From Rhodoglobus sp. (GTDB taxonomy: Bacteria; Actinomycetota; Actinomycetes; Actinomycetales; Microbacteriaceae): a DNA stretch of 64,000 nt. Shown one piece after another: positions 1 through 7,965 of this stretch. The DNA lies in assembly GCA_025463605.1 (NCBI GenBank), contig JAODAV010000015.1, positions 62,001 through 126,000 of the forward strand, in the 5' to 3' direction. Each line of letters starts with the position of its first letter. Within the stretch, counting starts at the first letter, position 1. The notes under the pieces are model-generated. The model was given only the letters and a program-made list of their open reading frames with translations, had not been told where the DNA came from and searched no databases. The position numbers were made by a program, and so were the translations under genes.

Positions 1-456
1 CCCTGGATGAAGCGCACGGTCACCGAGGGGGAGCACCGCTATCTCATGACCGTCATCGCGACGGCCGCGAATCCCCGGTTCACCGTGAGCCGCGTCGACA
101 TCGATCGTGATGGCCCCACTTACACGATCGACACCCTCAGGGACATCCGCAGGAGCCACCCGGACGCCGAGCTGTTCTTCATCACGGGGGCGGACGCGGT
201 GGCTCAGATCCTCGACTGGAAAGACGTCGACGAGGTCTGGAGTCTCGCCCATTTCGTAGCGGTTTCACGGCCCGGACACTCGCTGACCATTAGCGGTTTG
301 CCAGAGCAGGGCGTAAGCTCGCTTGAAGTGCCGGCGCTGGCGATCTCATCTACAGACTGTCGGAGCAGGGTCAGCCGGGGTTTCCCGGTCTGGTACTTGG
401 TTCCCGATGGTGTAGTCCAATACATCGCCAAGCACCACTTGTATCGGAGTATTTAA
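1..456 (+). CDS. nadD: Nicotinate-nucleotide adenylyltransferase, 5'-truncated by window edge
   Basis: Transfers AMP from ATP to nicotinate mononucleotide, giving deamido-NAD in cytoplasmic NAD biosynthesis. The reading frame is open from base 1, so the visible Met at base 7 is probably internal; the nucleotide-binding N-terminal part (GGTFDPxHxGH region) lies outside the window. What remains is the C-terminal ~150 residues: [33 protein letters not shown] and the family hallmark [10 protein letters not shown] followed by [13 protein letters not shown], all typical of NadD. It ends in TAATG, sharing one base with the next gene, so the two are likely co-transcribed. The nadD-rsfS neighbourhood is conserved across actinobacteria (family knowledge). 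Confidence 0.95.
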   Translation, partial: PWMKRTVTEGEHRYLMTVIATAANPRFTVSRVDIDRDGPTYTIDTLRDIRRSHPDAELFFITGADAVAQILDWKDVDEVWSLAHFVAVSRPGHSLTISGLPEQGVSSLEVPALAISSTDCRSRVSRGFPVWYLVPDGVVQYIAKHHLYRSI

Positions 457-2006
457 TGACCACATTCCAAGATCCGCCCCCGCAGTCGCGGCGCGCGGTT
501 CGGCAGAGTGAGCGCGGTGAGAGCGCAGAATCCCCGGTCGGATTCAGCCATCAGGAGCCTGCCGCTCCGCAGTTCTACTCGGACCCGGAGGCATCTCGGG
601 ACATGTGGGACACCACGGCACGCCGCGCCGCCCAACTGCCGCCGTCCGCACCGCGTGAAGAGCAGGCTCCAGACCCGGCTCGTGGTCGTCGCGCCGCTCC
701 CGCCCAACCGGCGCCGGTGGCCGAACCGCTGACCTATTCGACCCAGTCGAAGCCTCCCGTGCCGACCTACGACGGCCCGTTCCGCAACCGGCCCAACGCT
801 GCTCCCGAGTCGGAAGCGCCGGAGCTGCCTCCCACCCAGGCGATGCCAAAGATCGAACAGCCCGCGTATCGCGTTCGCGACTTCAGCCCGGAGTCCCGCC
901 GCGCGGCACCCGCCGTCGCACCCGTCTGGACCCCTCCGCAGGCTCCCGCCGTTGTGCCGGACGACGGTCCTGCTGCGGCACCGAGCGACCTCGACTACCA
1001 CACCGAGGTGCGCGAGCCGGTTCCCGCTCCCGTCGCCGAGGCTCCCGCAGCTGTGGAACCACTCCAGCCTCCCCTCGAGCACACCATGTCTCGTCGCGAA
1101 ATGCGCGCACTGCAGACCGCCGAGCGCGATCTCACGCCGCAGTCGGACGACCAGCAGGCGCCCCAGCAGTCGCTCGCACAGCAATTGCAGGCCGCCCAGG
1201 CCGAGGAGCCCGTTGCCGAGCCCCAGGATGCTGCCGTCGAGCCCCAGGCCGCGGTCGAGCGCCAGCCCGAGCCCATTGCCGAGTCCCCGTTCGAGGCGCT
1301 GTTCCGCCCGGCCTCACAGGAGCCCCCGGTGCAGCCGGCTCCCGTCGCCGAGGTGCCGCTACTGCCGCTGGTAGCTCCCGAGCCTGCCACGAACACAGCG
1401 CTCAGCAATGCGCTCGAGGAATTCGACGCCCTCACGCGTTCCCAGCAGCCGGAAGCTCAGCCCGAAGCGCAAGCTCCCGCGCCGGCTCCGGCGCCGACCT
1501 CGCAGGATTCGGGGGAGCCGTCCACGTGGACCCCTCCGGTCGGCCACTGGTCCACCCAGGCCGACCTCGACGACGAGAACCAGCCCAGCGAGATCACCCT
1601 CAACCGCACGATCGGCAGCGGCAGCACCGCCACCAACGCGCTCGTGCTGCCGAACATCCCACTCGGAACGGACATTCGCGGACCGTTGACCAGCACCGGC
1701 GAGATCATGCTCACCGGTTCGATCGACCTGCCGCGCACGCTCGCCTCGAGCGGCACATCCGCCCGCTTCGACCATGACGGGCTCGACGCCCTGTTCGACG
1801 CCAGCGATCACGAGCTGATCTCGACGGATTCTGCCCCCGTGCGCGCCATTCGCGCCGTGAGCACGCATCCATCCGGCCACGGCGTCACCCATACCCAGAA
1901 GCCGAAGGGCACCAAGGCTCTCACCGCACTGCTGATCGCGGCCGCATCCATGGCCGTCGTGGTGGCCGGGCTGCTCGTGTCCGTGTTCGCGTTCAACGTA
2001 TTCTGA
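456..2006 (+). CDS. Proline/glutamate-rich protein with C-terminal membrane anchor, function unknown
   Basis: A 516-residue protein with no enzyme motif I recognise. Residues 1 to about 480 are dominated by Pro, Ala, Glu and Gln in loose repeats of the PAPVAE / EPVAEPQ type, and are probably disordered. A single hydrophobic helix near residues 488-514 (ALTALLIAAASMAVVVAGLL) ends almost at the C-terminus, so the long tail should lie in the cytoplasm (tail-anchored topology; inference). It sits between nadD and rsfS, where Microbacteriaceae commonly carry an uncharacterised protein of this kind. It overlaps nadD by one base, so translational coupling is likely. Confidence 0.8.
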   Translation: MTTFQDPPPQSRRAVRQSERGESAESPVGFSHQEPAAPQFYSDPEASRDMWDTTARRAAQLPPSAPREEQAPDPARGRRAAPAQPAPVAEPLTYSTQSKPPVPTYDGPFRNRPNAAPESEAPELPPTQAMPKIEQPAYRVRDFSPESRRAAPAVAPVWTPPQAPAVVPDDGPAAAPSDLDYHTEVREPVPAPVAEAPAAVEPLQPPLEHTMSRREMRALQTAERDLTPQSDDQQAPQQSLAQQLQAAQAEEPVAEPQDAAVEPQAAVERQPEPIAESPFEALFRPASQEPPVQPAPVAEVPLLPLVAPEPATNTALSNALEEFDALTRSQQPEAQPEAQAPAPAPAPTSQDSGEPSTWTPPVGHWSTQADLDDENQPSEITLNRTIGSGSTATNALVLPNIPLGTDIRGPLTSTGEIMLTGSIDLPRTLASSGTSARFDHDGLDALFDASDHELISTDSAPVRAIRAVSTHPSGHGVTHTQKPKGTKALTALLIAAASMAVVVAGLLVSVFAFNVF

Positions 2007-2043
2007 GCCATTTGCTTCCCGCCACCATTTCCCGAAGGACCAT

Positions 2044-2421
2044 GTGACTGCATCTGCGCGCGCCCACGAGTTATTGACCGTGGCAGCTCTCGCCGCCGAC
2101 TCCAAGCAGGCCGAGGATCTGGTCGCGCTCGATGTGTCGGGTCCGCTTCCGCTGACCGACATCTTCTTCCTCGCGTCTGGGCGCAACGAGCGCAATGTGC
2201 AGGCGATCGCCTCGGAGATCGAGGACAAGATGATCGAGGCCGGCGCAAAGCCACTGCGCCGAGAGGGCCGCTCAGAGGGCCGCTGGATCCTGCTTGACTT
2301 CGGCGATCTCGTCGCTCATGTCTTCCACGAGGAAGACCGCATGTACTACTCGCTCGAACGCCTCTGGAAAGACTGCCCGGCGATTCCGCTGCAGTTGCCC
2401 GTCGCCAAGTCCGCGGAGTGA
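2044..2421 (+). CDS. rsfS: Ribosomal silencing factor RsfS
   Basis: Binds ribosomal protein uL14 on the 50S subunit and blocks subunit joining when nutrients are short (family knowledge). The 125-residue product is one complete RsfS/DUF143 domain: the AADSKQAEDLVALDVS start, LTDIFFLASGRNERNVQAIA, and the RREGRSEGRWILLDFGDLVAHVF stretch are all diagnostic. The start is GTG at 2044; the ATG two bases earlier runs straight into a stop. An AAGGAC Shine-Dalgarno sits about 5 nt upstream. The stop overlaps the GTG start of the next gene. Confidence 0.95.
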   Translation: MTASARAHELLTVAALAADSKQAEDLVALDVSGPLPLTDIFFLASGRNERNVQAIASEIEDKMIEAGAKPLRREGRSEGRWILLDFGDLVAHVFHEEDRMYYSLERLWKDCPAIPLQLPVAKSAE

Positions 2422-3152
2422 CAGGCCACCTCCGGCCTCGGCCGGGCAAGGCCATCCACCAGTTCTCGTTCGTCGACGCGCTCGTCGCGGGACTGTACGA
2501 AGGCGCCTTCCCGGCCTCAGAAGTGCGTGCGGCCGGTGACCTCGGAGTCGGCTGCGGCGATGCCCTCGATGGCGAACTCGTGCTGCTCGACGGCGAACTC
2601 TTCGTGTGCCGTGGCGACGGCGAGGTGCGAGCGGTGGGCGACGACGAGCTTCTGCCGTTCGCAGAGGTCGCGCGATTCGAGCCGACGTTCACGCGTGAGC
2701 TGCGAGGGCCCCTGGGTGAGGCGGCGTTCGAAGAGCTCGTTGATGGGCTGGTGCCGAGCGCGAACCTCTTCTACGCGCTGCGAGTCGACGGAGAATTCGA
2801 CCGGATGACCGTGCGCGAGGCCGTGCGCCAGCAGCAGCCATACCTGGGCCTCGCCGAAGCGGTGAAGCAGCAGCACGAGAGCACCGTGGAGCGCACTCGC
2901 GGCACGATGATCGGGTTCAAGGGTCCCGATGTGTTCCAGGGTCTCAGCGTCGCCGACTTCCACTTGCACTACCTCGACAGCGGGCGCGCGTTCGGAGGCC
3001 ACGTCATGGATTTTGAGCTCGTCGAGGGCGTGCTGCAACTCGAGGCGTACGCGACTTTCACCCTTCGGCTGCCGCAGGTTGAGTCGTTTCTCGAGGCCGA
3101 GCTCGACGACATCGACGCCGATGCGGCGATCCGTCAGGCGGAGGACTCCTGA
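2418..3152 (+). CDS. budA: Alpha-acetolactate decarboxylase
   Basis: Converts alpha-acetolactate to acetoin, an overflow and pH-control route that also drains excess acetolactate from branched-chain amino acid synthesis. The 244-residue product has the family start HQFSFVDALVAGLYEGAF, the NLFYALRVDGEF strand and the Zn-site segment FHLHYLDSGRAFGGH; His182, His184 and His195 are the expected metal ligands. The GTG start overlaps the rsfS stop, so the gene rides on the housekeeping operon, an unusual place for it because it is normally near acetolactate synthase. No other acetoin gene is in the window. Confidence 0.93.
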   Translation: MTGHLRPRPGKAIHQFSFVDALVAGLYEGAFPASEVRAAGDLGVGCGDALDGELVLLDGELFVCRGDGEVRAVGDDELLPFAEVARFEPTFTRELRGPLGEAAFEELVDGLVPSANLFYALRVDGEFDRMTVREAVRQQQPYLGLAEAVKQQHESTVERTRGTMIGFKGPDVFQGLSVADFHLHYLDSGRAFGGHVMDFELVEGVLQLEAYATFTLRLPQVESFLEAELDDIDADAAIRQAEDS

Positions 3153-3194
3153 TGACGGCGACCGCGATCTTCTGTAGTAATCTGTAGAGGTTGT

Positions 3195-3212
3195 CTTCCC
3201 GCTTGCGGGAAG
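3195..3212 (+). other. Perfect hairpin just upstream of tRNA-Ala
   Basis: CTTCCCG (3195-3201) and CGGGAAG (3206-3212) form a 7-bp stem around a CTTG tetraloop, four bases before the mature tRNA 5' end. There is no T-run, so it is not a classic terminator for budA. It could guide RNase P or other 5' processing of the tRNA precursor. Confidence 0.5.
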
Positions 3213-3216
3213 CCAC

Positions 3217-3290
3217 GGGTCCATGGCGCAGCCTGGTAGCGCACCTGCATGGCATGCAGGGGGTCAGGGGTTCGAATCCCCTTGGATCCA
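3217..3290 (+). tRNA. tRNA-Ala, anticodon GGC
   Basis: Complete cloverleaf: acceptor GGGTCCA pairs with TGGATCC (one G-U pair), discriminator A at 3290. The anticodon stem CCTGC/GCAGG closes the loop ATGGCAT, with GGC at positions 34-36 reading GCC codons. The T-arm is AGGGG-TTCGAAT-CCCCT. The 3' CCA is not encoded (the genome reads CCG), so it must be added after transcription. The catabolic cluster starts about 110 bp downstream, and tRNA genes are common island borders. Confidence 0.97.
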
Positions 3291-3296
3291 CCGAAC

Positions 3297-3333
3297 AGCC
3301 CCGGAATCATCACGATTCCGGGGCTCTGTTTTT
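3297..3333 (+). terminator. Rho-independent terminator after tRNA-Ala
   Basis: A perfect 12-bp stem, AGCCCCGGAATC (3297-3308) with GATTCCGGGGCT (3314-3325), has a 5-nt loop and is followed by CTGTTTTT. Confidence 0.92.
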
Positions 3334-3404
3334 GCCCATGAGCGTGAGAATCGCCCCTGCCTGCGACCTGATCGCCGCCGCCTGGCTGCCCCTTTCAGGA
3401 TGTC

Positions 3405-4250
3405 CTATCGATCACCGACCAGCGCACGGCGGGTCTCGACCTCGCGCACGATGCGCTCCCGTGCCTCCAGCAGGAGGCCGAGCAGATGCTCATCATGGCG
3501 TTCACCGACCCGCTCGAGCACCGTGGAGAGGCTGATAGCGGCATACTTCGCCTCGTGGCCGAGGAACGGGATGGTCACCGCCAGGCCGCCGCGTCCAGGA
3601 ACGGCCTCGCCCATATCGACCGCGTATCCGCGTTCGCGAGTCTCGGCGAGGTTGACCTCGAGCTCGGTCATTCGCGAGATCGACGCGGGGGTCATCTGGG
3701 GCAGGGGATCGTGGACGATCGCGTGGAGCTCGTCGGAACTCAATGTCGATAGGAGTGCTTTCCCTATCGCCGTACATGTGGCTGGCACGCGACCGCCGAC
3801 ACGCGAGAGCGTGACGTATGCCCCGTGTCCCTCGTACTTCATCAGGTAGAGCACCTCGCTGCCGCGCAGCACTCCGAGGTTGGTCGATTCGCCGGACTCG
3901 TCCGCAAGATCTCGGAGTGTCGTCCTGATGGAATCATCGATCTGGCCCTGGGTGAGGAATGCCGCGCCGACCTCGAAGGCTGCAAGGCCGAGGCGGTAGC
4001 GGTGGTCCCCGACGCGGGCGACGAGCTGAAGTTGCTCGAGCTCGCGCAGTGCGCGGAAGACCAGGGTCTTGCTCCTGCCGATGCCACGCTCGAGTTCAGT
4101 GAGCGTGAGAGCGTCTCCGGCCTCAGCCAATGCTAGGAGGATCTCTCCAGCGCAGCCCGCTGCGGGAGCAGAATACTTCCGCGACCCGTCGTGTTCGATC
4201 GTGGCTCCCTGTCGATCAAGAAGGTGCGTCTTCTGGCTGGAATCTACCAT
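3405..4250 (-). CDS. IclR-family transcriptional regulator of the adjacent catabolic cluster
   Basis: A 281-residue IclR-type regulator. An N-terminal winged helix (about residues 35-95, with LTLTELERGIGRSKTLVFRALRELE) precedes a C-terminal GAF-like ligand domain carrying the family signatures VPATCTAIGKALLS and RERGYAVDMGEAVPGRGGLAVTI. IclR proteins usually sense an aromatic or small organic acid and control a neighbouring catabolic operon. The start codon shares one base with the stop of the upstream amidohydrolase gene (TAATG), so the two are one minus-strand transcript and the regulator is co-expressed with part of the pathway. The divergent ABC operon begins beyond it. The ligand is unknown. 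Confidence 0.92.
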   Translation of the reverse strand: MVDSSQKTHLLDRQGATIEHDGSRKYSAPAAGCAGEILLALAEAGDALTLTELERGIGRSKTLVFRALRELEQLQLVARVGDHRYRLGLAAFEVGAAFLTQGQIDDSIRTTLRDLADESGESTNLGVLRGSEVLYLMKYEGHGAYVTLSRVGGRVPATCTAIGKALLSTLSSDELHAIVHDPLPQMTPASISRMTELEVNLAETRERGYAVDMGEAVPGRGGLAVTIPFLGHEAKYAAISLSTVLERVGERHDEHLLGLLLEARERIVREVETRRALVGDR

Positions 4251-4975
4251 TAGACCTCGCTCTCACCTGCTGGATTCCGGATGTAGTCGATCGCGGTCTC
4301 CGTGCTGATGCAACTTGCGTACTTCGCAGCCATGTCGAATAGGTTGACCGCGTGCGAGGTGGCGCCGCGGTCGAACGTCGCGTCATGCACCACCGCAACG
4401 CGGAGATCGTATGAGAAGGCGTCGATCACGGTGGCGCGCACGCAACCGCTGGTCGTGCCGCCGGTCACCAGCACGGTGTCGACGCCGAGGTTGACGAGGC
4501 GTGACATCAGTGCGCTTCCGAAGAAGCCGCTGGGCTTCTCCTTCTCGAACACGTAGTCCTCTGGCTGCGGTTCGATCTCCTTCACGATCGTGTTACCGTG
4601 CGGACCGACCTGCGCGTCCTCGGCGGCACGCGAGTTCTTGCGTTGCCACCCGCCCTTGTCACCGGTGCGGCTGAACGAACGGCTGTGAGTGTAGAGCACT
4701 GGTACTCCCGCCGCGCGTGCAGCGGGCAGGAGGGTCTGCATCCGTTCGATCGCATCCCAGGCGTGGTCGCCGCAGCTGTTGCGATACCGCAGAACGGATG
4801 TCTCGATCGGTTCGCGGTGGTCGCCGCAGAAGTTGTAGGTGACATCGATGACGAGGATCGCGAGTCGGCTCCCGAGCTGTTGGCGTGCTCCGTAGCCGGC
4901 TGCGTTGTAGATCGCGAGCTCGGCGGGAGGGATGAAACTCTCCCATGGGCGTGCCTCGACCAACGGCTGGTTCAT
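4250..4975 (-). CDS. Isochorismatase-like cysteine amidohydrolase
   Basis: A 241-residue cysteine hydrolase of the isochorismatase-like fold, the group that includes N-carbamoylsarcosine amidase, ureidoacrylate hydrolase RutB and maleamate amidase. The catalytic triad is visible: Asp in LAILVIDVTYNF, Lys in EKEKPSGFFGS and Cys in TGGTTSGCVRATVIDA. The YNAAGYG, RYRNSCGDHAWDAI and LLPAARAAGVPVLYTHS segments are typical of members found next to hydantoinase-type clusters. It probably hydrolyses a carbamoyl or amide nitrogen late in the pathway encoded on the opposite strand; the exact substrate cannot be told from sequence. It is first gene of a two-gene operon with the IclR regulator. Confidence 0.88.
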   Translation of the reverse strand: MNQPLVEARPWESFIPPAELAIYNAAGYGARQQLGSRLAILVIDVTYNFCGDHREPIETSVLRYRNSCGDHAWDAIERMQTLLPAARAAGVPVLYTHSRSFSRTGDKGGWQRKNSRAAEDAQVGPHGNTIVKEIEPQPEDYVFEKEKPSGFFGSALMSRLVNLGVDTVLVTGGTTSGCVRATVIDAFSYDLRVAVVHDATFDRGATSHAVNLFDMAAKYASCISTETAIDYIRNPAGESEV

Positions 4976-5055
4976 TGTGACCTCATTCTTTCCGTCTCCG
5001 CCGCTGGCTGAGGCGAGCGACCTCCAGCTATTTCAGTGGGCCGGGGCGACGCTGC

Positions 5056-5085
5056 TTGACCGAACGGACTCATTACACCTACGTT
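5056..5085 (+). promoter_or_regulatory. Candidate sigma-A promoter for the catabolic operon
   Basis: TTGACC (5056-5061) and TACGTT (5080-5085) are 18 bp apart in the AT-richer divergent intergenic region, about 70 bp before the GTG of the binding-protein gene. Confidence 0.45.
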
Positions 5086-5110
5086 TATCATTGTACATGC
5101 AGAACCTTGT

Positions 5111-5122
5111 TTCAAATATGAA
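5111..5122 (+). promoter_or_regulatory. Palindrome, candidate IclR operator
   Basis: TTCA-AATA-TGAA is a perfect 4-4-4 inverted repeat between the candidate promoter and the Shine-Dalgarno sequence AAAGAGGAAGAGGG (5141-5154). Its position downstream of the promoter would suit repression. A second short palindrome, TGTACA, lies at 5092-5097. Assignment to IclR rests on adjacency only. Confidence 0.4.
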
Positions 5123-5159
5123 CTTTTACACATAGGCGTGAAAGAGGAAGAGGGACATC

Positions 5160-6167
5160 GTGGGCAAGATTCACAAGAAAGCACTTCGCACTGGGTTAGG
5201 CGCTGTAAGTGCGCTAGCAATTGCTGCTTTGGTGGCAGGTTGCGCGGGAGGCAGCGCAGCGCCGGAACCCGATGAGTCCAGTGGAGAACTCCAGCCCGTG
5301 AGTGCAATGTTCACGGCCTTCTGGACGATGTCGATGATCGGGCACACCGCCCAGGAACTCGGCACGTGGGAAGATCTGGGACTCGACGTGAGTCTGACGA
5401 GCGGCCAAGAGGTCGTTCCCGCGCTCGCTTCGGACAGCGTCGACATCGGTGTCGGATCGCCGAATCGCTTCATCGGCGGCATCCTCGCCGGCGCTGAACT
5501 GAAGATCGTCGGCCCAGCGAGCAACGCGTGGGACCAGTACATCATCGTGCGGTCCGACCTCGGCATCGACGACCTCGATGACTGGAAGGGTGGCAACCTC
5601 GGTGTCGGCACCTTCGGTTCGGCGACGCACTATAGCACCGTGAAATTGGCGGAACTGCAGGGCTGGACGGAGGACGACTACGAGATCGTCGTGCTCGGTG
5701 CGATTGACTCGATCCTCGCCGCGTTCGACTCGGGCGTCATCGACGGGTTCCTGTGGGGTGGCTCCACCGCCTTCCCGCTCGAGGAGTCCGGCAAGGCGAC
5801 GATCCTCGGCAATCTCGGCACGCTCATCGATCCGATGCCGTACAACGTCATCGCCGTGACCGACAAGGCACTGGCGGCCAAACCGGACTCGATCCGCGCC
5901 TTCTGCGAAGGCTTCTACGAGGCCAACAGCCAGATACACGAGGACCCCGACGTAGCCGCGGACCTCATGATCAGCGTGGGCGGTACCAACCCGGATGCCA
6001 CGCCGCGCATCGCCAAGGAAGGCGCGACTTTCCTCGCGACGTCACCGAAGCTGGAGAAGAGCGCGTTCGGCCTGATGGCCGAGGTTACGGCACTCACGAT
6101 CGAAGGCGCCGAGGACATCACGGGCGACGACGTCGAGGCGATGTACGTACCGTGTGACTCGCTCTAA
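5160..6167 (+). CDS. ABC transporter substrate-binding lipoprotein (NitT/TauT type)
   Basis: Extracytoplasmic solute-binding lipoprotein of the SsuA/ThiY/NMT1-like group, whose transporters import sulfonates, nitrate, pyrimidine precursors and other small ring compounds. The 335-residue product starts with a lipoprotein signal; the lipobox LVAGC puts the lipidated Cys at residue 28. The mature part contains MFTAFWTMSMIGHTAQELG, VDIGVGSPNRFIGGILAGAEL and DSILAAFDSGVIDGFLWGG, typical of the two-lobed fold of this group. The GTG start follows a strong purine-rich Shine-Dalgarno (5141-5154). It heads a plus-strand operon with two permeases, an ATPase and catabolic enzymes, so its ligand is probably the pathway substrate. 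Confidence 0.92.
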   Translation: MGKIHKKALRTGLGAVSALAIAALVAGCAGGSAAPEPDESSGELQPVSAMFTAFWTMSMIGHTAQELGTWEDLGLDVSLTSGQEVVPALASDSVDIGVGSPNRFIGGILAGAELKIVGPASNAWDQYIIVRSDLGIDDLDDWKGGNLGVGTFGSATHYSTVKLAELQGWTEDDYEIVVLGAIDSILAAFDSGVIDGFLWGGSTAFPLEESGKATILGNLGTLIDPMPYNVIAVTDKALAAKPDSIRAFCEGFYEANSQIHEDPDVAADLMISVGGTNPDATPRIAKEGATFLATSPKLEKSAFGLMAEVTALTIEGAEDITGDDVEAMYVPCDSL

Positions 6168-6257
6168 CAGAGGACGACACGGGTCGGGTGAGTCCGATGG
6201 GGCTCGCCCGACCCCAGCACGCAGGTGCCAAGCCAAGAACCACGGAAGGAATTACGT

Positions 6258-7112
6258 GTGACCACCACCGACCAGAGTCCAGCGCGGCCTGATGATCGCG
6301 GTCAACCAGTCGTCGCCTCAACGCCGGGAATCGTGCGCAGATGGCACAGCCTCACGCTGAGGTCGCAGAGCCGACTCGTACTCGTACTCGTACTCGTACT
6401 CGTGGCACTCGTGTGGGAGATCGCGTCGCGCACGGGCTTGCTCAACGCGCAGTTCGTCTCGCGGCCCACCGCGATCGTCGCCTCGATCCCCGAGCTCCTG
6501 GCTTCGGAGACCGTGCGTGCCGCGGTGATCGCGACAGTGGCCGGGGTCCTGGTAGCGGCGGTCTACGGCACGGTCATCGGAATCGTGCTCGGCTACGTCA
6601 TGGGCTTCTTCGCCATCATCCGCGCGGCCTTCTTCGGCCCGGCGCTGTTCCTGCTCAGCGTGCCGAAGTCGATCTTCATCCCGATCTTCCTGGTCTTCTT
6701 CGGCCTGAACCGCGAGACCGCCATCTTCTACGGGGCGTTCTCGGGCTTCATCTACGTGATTGTCAACGTCGTTGCCGGCTTCGACCTGATCCGGGAGCAG
6801 GACCTTCGCATCGCGAAGGCCTTCGGAGCGAAGATCCACCACCGCATCCTCGACATTGTCTTCCCGGCGACCCTGCCCGGTGTGTTTGCCGGCATCTGGT
6901 ACGGGGTCAAGGGAGGTCTGCAGGGGATCCTCATCTTCGAGTTCTTCGTCTCGGTGGGTGGTCTCGGCGCACTCATTACCCAGTATTCGAACGAACTGCG
7001 AACGGACCGCGTATTCGCGCTCACCCTCGGCATGGCGATCTTCGCGATCGCGCTCGGCGCCATTTGGACCGCAATCGAGCGAAGGCTTGCGAAGTGGCGA
7101 CCACAGAACTGA
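6258..7112 (+). CDS. ABC transporter permease (NitT/TauT type), first of two
   Basis: Inner-membrane permease of the binding-protein-dependent superfamily (284 residues, about six helices). The coupling-loop (EAA-type) region is the segment with RIAKAFGAKIHHRILDIVFP, GVFAGIWYGVKGGLQGILIFE follows. I chose GTG at 6258 because GGAAGGA lies about 8 nt upstream; an in-frame ATG at 6225 would add 11 residues but lacks a ribosome site. The first membrane helix is built from repeated Leu-Val pairs encoded by a tandem hexamer (see the repeat entry). It works with the downstream ATPase and second permease, giving a heteromeric channel. Confidence 0.9.
   Translation: MTTTDQSPARPDDRGQPVVASTPGIVRRWHSLTLRSQSRLVLVLVLVLVALVWEIASRTGLLNAQFVSRPTAIVASIPELLASETVRAAVIATVAGVLVAAVYGTVIGIVLGYVMGFFAIIRAAFFGPALFLLSVPKSIFIPIFLVFFGLNRETAIFYGAFSGFIYVIVNVVAGFDLIREQDLRIAKAFGAKIHHRILDIVFPATLPGVFAGIWYGVKGGLQGILIFEFFVSVGGLGALITQYSNELRTDRVFALTLGMAIFAIALGAIWTAIERRLAKWRPQN
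6374..6403 (+). repeat. Five tandem copies of ACTCGT in the permease gene
   Basis: Five perfect hexamer copies encode alternating Leu and Val in the first transmembrane helix of the permease. Gain or loss of a unit would keep frame and change helix length by two residues. Confidence 0.95.
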
Positions 7113-7173
7113 GGCGGCTGGAGAACCCAACGCCAAGACCCGAACACGAGAACACAACGACCGGAGCACAAGA

Positions 7174-7965
7174 ATGAGCCTGATCGCAAAGAACCTGAGC
7201 GTGACGTACGGCACGGGTAGCGGGCGCGAGCTCGTCGCCCTCGATGACATCAATTTCGAGATCGCCAGAGGCGAATTCGTCACAATCATCGGTCCAAGCG
7301 GATGCGGAAAGTCCACACTCCTGCATTGCCTCGGCGGGATGCTCAAACCGTCCAGCGGCGTCGTGACCTTGGACGAGGAACCGATCCGCGGTCCCGATGC
7401 CCGTCGAGCGGCATTCGTCTTCCAGGATTACACGCTGCTGCCCTGGCGCCAGGTACTGCAGAACGCTGTGCTGGGGTTGCGGTTCGACGGGGTGCCGAAG
7501 GCCAAGGCCAACGCGAAGGGCGAGGAGATGCTCGCACTCGTGGGCCTCTCCGACTTCCGCGAGGCCTACCCTCGTGAACTCTCCGGCGGTATGCAGCAGC
7601 GAGTCGCGATCGCGCGCGCGATGTGCATGGAGCCGGGCATTCTGCTCATGGACGAGCCCTTCGGTGCGCTGGATGAGCAGACGCGAAGGCAACTCGGCTT
7701 CGAGATGGCGCGCATGCTCAGCGAGCGCGACAGCACCGTGGTCATGGTGACGCACAGCCTCGATGAGGCGATCATGTGGGCCGACCGGATCCTTGTGATG
7801 AGTGCACGACCGGGTCGGATCGCCAAGGAGATCCGCGTGACCGCCCCGCGGCCCAGAACCCATGACTACATCGCCACCGAGGAGTTCGCGGCTCTGCGCA
7901 GTGAGCTCTTCACACTGCTCGATCAGGACAACGTCTCCGACCTCGCGGAGTCGGTCGACCGATGA
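7174..7965 (+). CDS. ABC transporter ATPase (NitT/TauT type)
   Basis: Cytoplasmic ATPase that powers the importer. The 263-residue product has Walker A GPSGCGKST (residues 40-48), Q-loop VFQDYTLLPW, signature LSGGMQQ (136-142), Walker B ILLMDEP (156-162), the FGALD D-loop and the H-switch VTHSLDEA. The PWR after the Q-loop is common in SsuB/TauB/NrtD proteins. The start is the ATG at 7174, where homology to the family begins; the open frame extends further upstream only because of GC bias. Its stop overlaps the next permease start (ATGA). Confidence 0.94.
   Translation: MSLIAKNLSVTYGTGSGRELVALDDINFEIARGEFVTIIGPSGCGKSTLLHCLGGMLKPSSGVVTLDEEPIRGPDARRAAFVFQDYTLLPWRQVLQNAVLGLRFDGVPKAKANAKGEEMLALVGLSDFREAYPRELSGGMQQRVAIARAMCMEPGILLMDEPFGALDEQTRRQLGFEMARMLSERDSTVVMVTHSLDEAIMWADRILVMSARPGRIAKEIRVTAPRPRTHDYIATEEFAALRSELFTLLDQDNVSDLAESVDR

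Noticed and set aside
1359..2228. A 289-codon minus-strand frame over the proline-rich gene
   Set aside because: Arg/Ser-rich antisense shadow with no domain; the sense frame has a clear membrane anchor and operon context.
3195..3212. Hairpin considered as the budA terminator
   Set aside because: No T-run; the clear terminator is after the tRNA at 3297-3333.
3217..3290. tRNA-Ala as an active island attachment site
   Set aside because: No integrase gene and no second copy of the tRNA 3' end were noticed within the window, so only adjacency can be reported.
6374..6403. Tandem repeat considered as a CRISPR-like or intergenic repeat
   Set aside because: Units are only 6 nt, contiguous, without spacers, and lie in a coding region.
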